A stretch of 10,295 bases of DNA from Chloroflexota bacterium (GTDB lineage: Bacteria > Chloroflexota > Dehalococcoidia > Dehalococcoidales > RBG-16-60-22). Below the pieces are notes generated by a model, which was not told the DNA's origin, did no database searches, and saw only the letters and a list, made by a program, of their open reading frames with translations. The DNA is taken from positions 1-10,295 of the forward strand of contig JACZSH010000046.1 in NCBI GenBank assembly GCA_022574315.1, in the 5' to 3' direction. Positions 6,461-10,295 of this stretch are shown one piece after another. Numbering within the stretch: the first letter of the stretch is position 1; the number at the start of each line of letters is the position of its first letter. The translations under genes and the position numbers were made by a program.

Positions 6461-6473
6461 AGTTGGAGTTATC

Positions 6474-7469
6474 ATGGTCGACGATGTCTGTCGTGGTGTC
6501 TGGGTGTTCGCCGAGCAGCGGCACGGCAAACTGAAAAATATTGCCAGCGAGCTTTTGACCAAAGGCAGGCAGCTGGCCGATGCTCTCCAGACCGACTTGA
6601 GTGCCGTCTGCTTTGGCCACCACGTTGGCGAGGTTGCTCAGCTTATCGCCTACGGCGCCGACCGGGTCTACCTGGTAGACAGCCCGGAACTGGCGGGTAA
6701 CCAGGAGGACTTGTTCACCGGTCAGTTGGCGGCGCTCATTGAGCAATACCGGCCGGAAATCGTGCTCGCCGGCGGGACTCCCCTGGGACGCGCCTTTATC
6801 CCACGGGTGGCGGCGCGTGTCCGGACCGGACTCACCGCTGACGCCACTGGACTGGATATTGATACTGCCGAAAGGCGGCTCTGGCAGACCTGCCCGGCCT
6901 TCAGCGGTAATTTCCTGGTGACCATCATCTGCCCGGAACGGCGACCGCAGATGGTGACCGTCCGCCCCCGGGTCTTCAAAAAGGGCACGCCGGATATGAA
7001 AAGGCAGGGCGAGATAATCAAGGTGGACTTTAACCGCGAGCGTATTACCTCCCGGACCAGGCTGCTCGACTTTGTCGCCGATGTTGCCGGGACGGTGAAT
7101 ATTGACGAGGCGGAGATTATCATTGCCGGCGGGAGAGGGCTGGGCACCGCTAAAAATTTCAAAATGCTGGAAGAGCTGGCGGCGGTTATGGGCGCCGCCG
7201 TGGGCGCCACGCGCCCGCCGGTGGATGAAGGCTGGCTTCCCTATTCCCGCCAGATAGGGCAGACCGGGAAAACGGTTTCTCCCCGGCTCTACCTGGCGGT
7301 CGGTATCTCCGGGGCGGTGCAGCACCTGGTGGGCATTCAGACCTCTGACGTTATCGTCGCCATCAATGAAGACCCCTCCGCCCCTATTTTCGACATCGCT
7401 ACTTATGGCATCGTCGGCGACCTGTTTAAGGTCGTCCCCCTGCTCACCGAGAAGCTCAGGAATCGGTAG
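6474..7469 (+). CDS. etfA: Electron transfer flavoprotein, alpha subunit
   Basis: The FAD-carrying partner of EtfB. The 331 residues have an N-terminal alpha/beta domain up to about 200 and a C-terminal FAD-binding domain with IIIAGGRGLGT at 215-225, GQTGKTV at 262-268, and the alpha-subunit signature LYLAVGISGAVQH (272-284) continuing to AIN at 297-299, then DPSAPIFDIATYGIVGD. Residues 119-168 (GLTADATGLDID, then PAFSGNFLVTIICPERRPQM) follow the form found in clostridial, often bifurcating, ETFs. No N-terminal ferredoxin domain is present. The ATG at 6474 has GGAG 5 nt upstream and lies 13 bp after etfB. No clear rho-independent terminator follows; the ~200 bp to the next gene hold only its promoter. 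Confidence 0.95.
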   Translation: MVDDVCRGVWVFAEQRHGKLKNIASELLTKGRQLADALQTDLSAVCFGHHVGEVAQLIAYGADRVYLVDSPELAGNQEDLFTGQLAALIEQYRPEIVLAGGTPLGRAFIPRVAARVRTGLTADATGLDIDTAERRLWQTCPAFSGNFLVTIICPERRPQMVTVRPRVFKKGTPDMKRQGEIIKVDFNRERITSRTRLLDFVADVAGTVNIDEAEIIIAGGRGLGTAKNFKMLEELAAVMGAAVGATRPPVDEGWLPYSRQIGQTGKTVSPRLYLAVGISGAVQHLVGIQTSDVIVAINEDPSAPIFDIATYGIVGDLFKVVPLLTEKLRNR

Positions 7470-7617
7470 ATAAGCCCGTGTATTTCCTTAACTTACTCAA
7501 CCCTGGTCGCCCCGTTCCTGCGCAGTGTCAGGCTTTATGCCGTACCTCATCCGTGACGTCTGCCGAGCGTGAGTTTGAGAGGGATAGCGCTGATAGAGGA
7601 AACTACACCGCCTGAGC

Positions 7618-7647
7618 TTGCAGTAACCCGTCATCTCGGCTTATAAT
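7618..7647 (+). promoter_or_regulatory. Promoter of the DUF177-rpmF unit
   Basis: A perfect -10 TATAAT (7642-7647) follows a weak -35 TTGCAG (7618-7623) after 18 bp. The transcript would begin near 7654, with a leader of about 28 nt. This separates the ribosomal and fatty-acid genes from the etf operon. Confidence 0.5.
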
Positions 7648-7681
7648 GTACTAGAACCTGGCTGAAGCGGAGGTGGGTGTG

Positions 7682-8191
7682 ATGCAGATAAACGTTTCTC
7701 AGTTGCTGCAGGAACCGATAGGCGCCTCCCGCGACTACGAAATAAGTGATGAGGTTGATGTTGCCGGGGACGGCAATTGCCGGGAAGCTTCGGGTAAGGT
7801 CAGGCTGCTGCGTACCCACCGCGGCACACTGGTCCGGGCAGAACTGAATACGGAGATAGAACTGGTTTGCAGTCGTTGTTTGAGGCCGTTTCGCTATCCG
7901 GTTACCTTGAAAATTGAAGAAGAGTACATTCCGGTAGTCGATGTCGTCAGCGGTGTCCCGTTACCCGCCTCGGAAGAACCCGGTTCTTTCGTCGTTGACG
8001 AGCACAATGTTATTGACCTGACCGAGGCGATTCGTCAGTACGCGCTGCTGGCAGTACCGATGAAGCCTCTCTGTAAGGAAAATTGTGCCGGGCTTTGCCC
8101 GGTTTGCGGGAACAATCTGGATGGGGATTCCTGCCGGTGCCCGCAGCCGGTAACCGACCGGCGCTGGTCTGAGTTAAGTAAACTACTCTGA
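7682..8191 (+). CDS. DUF177 / YceD family protein
   Basis: A 169-residue member of the family that includes E. coli YceD and plant homologues, linked in the literature to 23S rRNA accumulation; its exact activity is unsettled. Visible are CSRCLRPF at 63-70 and a cysteine-rich C-terminal stretch with Cys131, Cys135, Cys139, Cys142, Cys151 and Cys153 (GLCPVCGNNLDGDSC), probably binding zinc, followed by DRRWSELSKL, which matches the usual D-x-R-W ending. I chose ATG 7682 because GGAGGTG at 7669-7675 lies 6 nt upstream; GTG codons at 7673 and 7679 overlap or crowd that site. It is followed after 31 bp by rpmF, the partner seen across many bacterial phyla, which supports a role in large-subunit ribosome production. 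Confidence 0.9.
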   Translation: MQINVSQLLQEPIGASRDYEISDEVDVAGDGNCREASGKVRLLRTHRGTLVRAELNTEIELVCSRCLRPFRYPVTLKIEEEYIPVVDVVSGVPLPASEEPGSFVVDEHNVIDLTEAIRQYALLAVPMKPLCKENCAGLCPVCGNNLDGDSCRCPQPVTDRRWSELSKLL

Positions 8192-8222
8192 TAATAAATA
8201 AACATTAAGGAACGAACGGATT

Positions 8223-8423
8223 ATGGGAGCTTTACCGAAACGGAAAATATCCAAGGCGCGCCGGGACAAGAGGCGCAGCCATATGGCACTAACTCCTCCG
8301 CGCCTGGAAGAATGTCCTCAGTGCCACAGCCCTAAATTGCCTCACCACGTCTGCCAGACCTGCGGCACTTACGCCGGCCGGGAAGTCATCGAGGTTAAAG
8401 GCCCCAAAGCGAAGTCTGACTAG
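8223..8423 (+). CDS. rpmF: 50S ribosomal protein L32
   Basis: A small basic protein of the large ribosomal subunit. The 66 residues start MGALPKRKISKARRDKRRSH, the usual L32 N-terminus, and contain a zinc ribbon with CPQC at 31-34 and CQTC at 44-47. This is the cysteine-containing (C+) form that needs zinc. The ATG at 8223 has AAGGAA about 10 nt upstream. The gene is probably cotranscribed with the DUF177 gene before it. The next conserved gene, fabD, follows after 114 bp, giving the common ribosome-to-lipid-synthesis gene order but without plsX and fabH. Confidence 0.96.
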   Translation: MGALPKRKISKARRDKRRSHMALTPPRLEECPQCHSPKLPHHVCQTCGTYAGREVIEVKGPKAKSD

Positions 8424-8480
8424 CCCCCCTTGAGACAGGCGGCTCGGGTGACCCTGGTATTACTGTCTAAGTTTTGGAGG

Positions 8481-8509
8481 CCGGTTTATGGCCAGTACCG
8501 GTATTTTTT
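8481..8509 (+). terminator. Weak hairpin with T-run between rpmF and fabD
   Basis: CCGGT (8481-8485) pairs with ACCGG (8497-8501) around an 11-nt loop, followed by TA and six T residues (8504-8509). The stem is short, so it could terminate or attenuate only part of the transcripts. It overlaps a 12-codon ORF, so translation of that ORF would interfere with the hairpin. Confidence 0.3.
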
Positions 8510-8526
8510 GTGATGAAGGACGGTAA
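8488..8526 (+). CDS. Possible 12-residue leader peptide before fabD
   Basis: ATG 8488 follows GGAGG (8476-8480) with a 7-nt gap, an ideal ribosome binding site, and encodes MASTGIFCDEGR before TAA at 8524-8526. The stop overlaps the TAAGG that serves as the fabD ribosome binding site, so ribosomes finishing here could re-initiate on fabD. It is not a recognised family. It may instead be a remnant or chance; the argument for it is only the strong ribosome binding site and the overlap with the hairpin at 8481-8509. Confidence 0.25.
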   Translation: MASTGIFCDEGR

Positions 8527-8537
8527 GGGCTGAGATT

Positions 8538-9458
8538 ATGAAAGTTGCTTATGTTTTTCCCGGGCAGGGCTCGCAGTCGGTGGGCATGGGGCAGGACCTC
8601 TATGATAACTTTAAGTCGGCCAGGGATATCTTCGACCGGGCCGATGAAGTAGTCGGTTTCCCTCTTTCCAGGCTATGCTTCGATGGTCCGGAAGACGAGT
8701 TGCGCCAGACCATCAACGCCCAGCCCGCCATACTCACCGTCAGCTACGCCTGTTTACAGGCGGTCCGGGAGGTTAATCCTGGTTTTCCGCCCCCCGCCTT
8801 TGTCGCCGGGCACAGTCTGGGCGAGTATACGGCCCTGATTGTCGCCGGCGTGGTTGATTTTGCCACCGCCGTTTACCTGGCCCGGGAAAGAGGCCGCTTG
8901 ATGCACGAAACCGGCACCGTCCGACCCGGCAGCATGGCGGCGGTGATGGGTCTCGACGAAGTTTCCTTATCTGAAGTGTGCCGGCAGGCCGGCGTTCATA
9001 TCGTCAATATTAACTGTCCCGGTCAGCTCGTCATCAGCGGCGACCGTGATAACGTCGCCCGGGCGATGGAACTGGCCAGAGATAAGGGGGCGTCCCGGGT
9101 TATTCCGCTGCCGGTCAGCGCCGCCTTTCACTCCCCGTTAATGCAGCCCGCCGTGGACGGCATGACCGAGATTATCTCCTCCCTGACTTTCCGTGAGCCG
9201 GCTATGCCCATTATCGCCAATACCAGCGCCCGACCGTTGACCACGGCGGAATCGGTAAAAGTGGAGCTGCTCGCTCAAATATGCAGCTGCGTGCAGTGGC
9301 AGCCTTCCATCGAGTACCTGACGAACGAGGGCGTGACCGTTTTTTATGAGATAGGTCCCGGCCGGGTGCTTACCGGCCTTATCAAACGGATAAACCGGGA
9401 GGTTACCACCCTGAATATCGGTGATGCCGGGGCGGTTAAGAGTATCGCTGGAACGTAA
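8538..9458 (+). CDS. fabD: Malonyl-CoA:ACP transacylase
   Basis: Loads malonyl groups from malonyl-CoA onto acyl carrier protein to feed chain elongation in type II fatty-acid synthesis. The 306 residues show the oxyanion-hole motif PGQGSQ at 8-13, the nucleophile Ser93 in GHSLGEYTAL at 91-100, Arg118 for binding the malonyl carboxylate, NINCPGQLVISG at 157-168, the catalytic His198 in SAAFHSPLM at 194-202, and the closing IGPG at 272-275. The length is typical. The ATG at 8538 has AAGG about 9 nt upstream, overlapping the stop of a possible leader ORF. fabG follows after a 143-bp gap containing inverted repeats. All catalytic residues are intact. Confidence 0.96.
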   Translation: MKVAYVFPGQGSQSVGMGQDLYDNFKSARDIFDRADEVVGFPLSRLCFDGPEDELRQTINAQPAILTVSYACLQAVREVNPGFPPPAFVAGHSLGEYTALIVAGVVDFATAVYLARERGRLMHETGTVRPGSMAAVMGLDEVSLSEVCRQAGVHIVNINCPGQLVISGDRDNVARAMELARDKGASRVIPLPVSAAFHSPLMQPAVDGMTEIISSLTFREPAMPIIANTSARPLTTAESVKVELLAQICSCVQWQPSIEYLTNEGVTVFYEIGPGRVLTGLIKRINREVTTLNIGDAGAVKSIAGT

Positions 9459-9564
9459 TATCCCCTCTCTCTTTTGCAGGGGGTTAAAATTAAGGGGTGT
9501 TTAAGAGGGGCGAAACCCCTCTTTCCAGACCCTTCCCTCTCTTCTCTCTAAGGAGAAGGGGATA
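9459..9564. repeat. Repeat-like intergenic cassette of nested inverted repeats
   Basis: Outer arms TATCCCCT (9459-9466) and AGGGGATA (9557-9564) are inverted copies. Inside are a perfect 8-bp hairpin, AAGAGGGG (9503-9510)/CCCCTCTT (9516-9523) with loop CGAAA, and a second stem, CTCTTCTC/GAGAAGGG (about 9537-9560). The strand composition is strongly split into C/T-rich and G/A-rich blocks. It begins at the fabD stop and ends before the fabG ribosome binding site. It has the look of a small non-autonomous repeat; its hairpins could also act on the fabD-fabG transcript. No T-tract makes a classic terminator. Confidence 0.5.
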
Positions 9565-9601
9565 CCGGGGGTGAGGTAAAAATAACTGAAGGAGGCAAAA
9601 T

Positions 9602-10295
9602 ATGGACCTTTCCGGAAAGGTAGCCCTGGTTACCGGCAGCGCCCGCGGCATCGGGCGGGAAATCGCCCTCAAGCTGGCCGAGGTCGGCGCGACGGTGGTG
9701 GTCAGTGATGTGGCTGACGCCGAGCCGGTGGCTGAAGAAATCAGGGCGATGAACCGGCAGAGCCTGGCTGTGGCCGCCGATGTTACCTCGTCGACGGCGG
9801 TCGCCGCCCTGGTGGACATGATAATCTCCACCTATGACCGGATTGACATCCTGGTAAATAACGCCGGTATCGCCCGGGACCAGCTTTTGATTCGCATGTC
9901 TGACGAAGACTGGGATAAAGTGCTGGAAGTCGACCTGAAAAGCGTTTTCCTCTGTACCCGGGCCGTGCTGAGGCCGATGATGAAGCAGCGCTGGGGCAGG
10001 ATTATCAGCATTTCCAGTATCGTCGGGATTGCCGGTAACCCCGGTCAGGCCAATTACGCCGCGGCCAAGGCGGGCATCATCGGTTTTACCAAGACCGTGG
10101 CCAAGGAAGTGGGTTCACGCGGCATCACGGCTAACGCTATCGCTCCCGGCTTCATTGATACTCAGATGACCCAGCAGCTGCCCGAGGCACAGCGGCAGGA
10201 GCTGATGAAGCGGATTCCCCTCGGCTTCCTGGGCACCCCCCGTGACGTGGCGGAGGCGGTGGCTTTCCTGGCTTCCGATGAGGCGCGGTATATCA
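9602..10295 (+). CDS. fabG: 3-oxoacyl-[acyl-carrier-protein] reductase (3' partial)
   Basis: A short-chain dehydrogenase that reduces 3-oxoacyl-ACP to 3-hydroxyacyl-ACP, with NADPH as the usual cofactor, in fatty-acid elongation. The 231 visible residues cover nearly the whole protein (usually ~245); the frame runs off the right edge. Seen are the cofactor-binding TGSARGIG at 11-18, NNAG at 86-89, Ser139 in ISSIVG, Tyr152 and Lys156 in NYAAAKAG, and NAIAPGFIDTQM at 178-189. The tetrad Asn is replaced by Asp111 (EVDLKSVF), which occurs in some family members. The ATG at 9602 has a full AAGGAGG site 6 nt upstream, the strongest ribosome binding site here. The position after fabD supports FabG over other SDR reductases. 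Confidence 0.92.
   Translation, partial: MDLSGKVALVTGSARGIGREIALKLAEVGATVVVSDVADAEPVAEEIRAMNRQSLAVAADVTSSTAVAALVDMIISTYDRIDILVNNAGIARDQLLIRMSDEDWDKVLEVDLKSVFLCTRAVLRPMMKQRWGRIISISSIVGIAGNPGQANYAAAKAGIIGFTKTVAKEVGSRGITANAIAPGFIDTQMTQQLPEAQRQELMKRIPLGFLGTPRDVAEAVAFLASDEARYI

Noticed and set aside
6426..7325. Long minus-strand open frame opposite etfA
   Set aside because: It is explained by the codon bias of the GC-rich etfA gene on the other strand; no recognisable domain or ribosome binding site.
7470..7617. Terminator or RNA gene after etfA
   Set aside because: Only short palindromes (CTGCGCAG, GACGTC) are present; no stable stem with a T-run and no recognisable RNA fold.

Overview
This window looks like a stretch of bacterial chromosome, most probably from an uncultured Dehalococcoidia-like member of the Chloroflexota. 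The bacterial assignment rests on PlsC, IspH, type II fatty-acid synthesis genes and the DUF177-rpmF pair. The narrower assignment is an inference from the kind of repeat protein at the left edge, from ETF and acyl-CoA dehydrogenase genes placed among housekeeping genes, and from the style of the intergenic repeats. It was not tested by any search.

Left part (1-2156): the 3' part of a large surface-type protein, built from tandem ~52-residue repeats followed by a DUF11-like domain. After its stop codon lies a remnant that resembles the C-terminal end of a large serine recombinase, and this runs into the 3' end of a tRNA-Asp(GUC) gene on the opposite strand. Together these suggest the edge of an old integrated element, with accessory DNA to the left and core genes to the right.

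Middle part (2317-4200): plsC and ispH overlap and read rightward from one promoter, covering phospholipid acylation and the last step of the MEP isoprenoid pathway. Convergent to them is a 76-residue stand-alone Lrp/AsnC effector-binding (RAM) domain with its own near-consensus promoter. An ~85-bp repeat with imperfect inverted ends separates this gene from the next operon.

Catabolic operon (4357-7469): a near-consensus promoter and a hairpin-containing leader precede an acyl-CoA dehydrogenase that starts with TTG, then etfB (4-bp overlap) and etfA (13-bp gap). The dehydrogenase would oxidise an acyl-CoA and pass electrons to its own EtfAB. The EtfAB sequence motifs resemble the clostridial Bcd-Etf type, the group that contains electron-bifurcating ETFs.

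Right part (7618-10295): DUF177 (YceD-like) and rpmF (ribosomal protein L32), then fabD and the start of fabG, which runs off the window. plsX and fabH, which often lie between rpmF and fabD in other bacteria, are absent here. The rpmF-fabD gap holds a 12-codon ORF with a good ribosome binding site. The fabD-fabG gap is filled by a repeat-like cassette of nested inverted repeats. No CRISPR array, complete insertion sequence or obviously new enzyme system is visible. The most unusual items are the near-identical protein repeats, the recombinase/tRNA junction, and the small leader and repeat elements.
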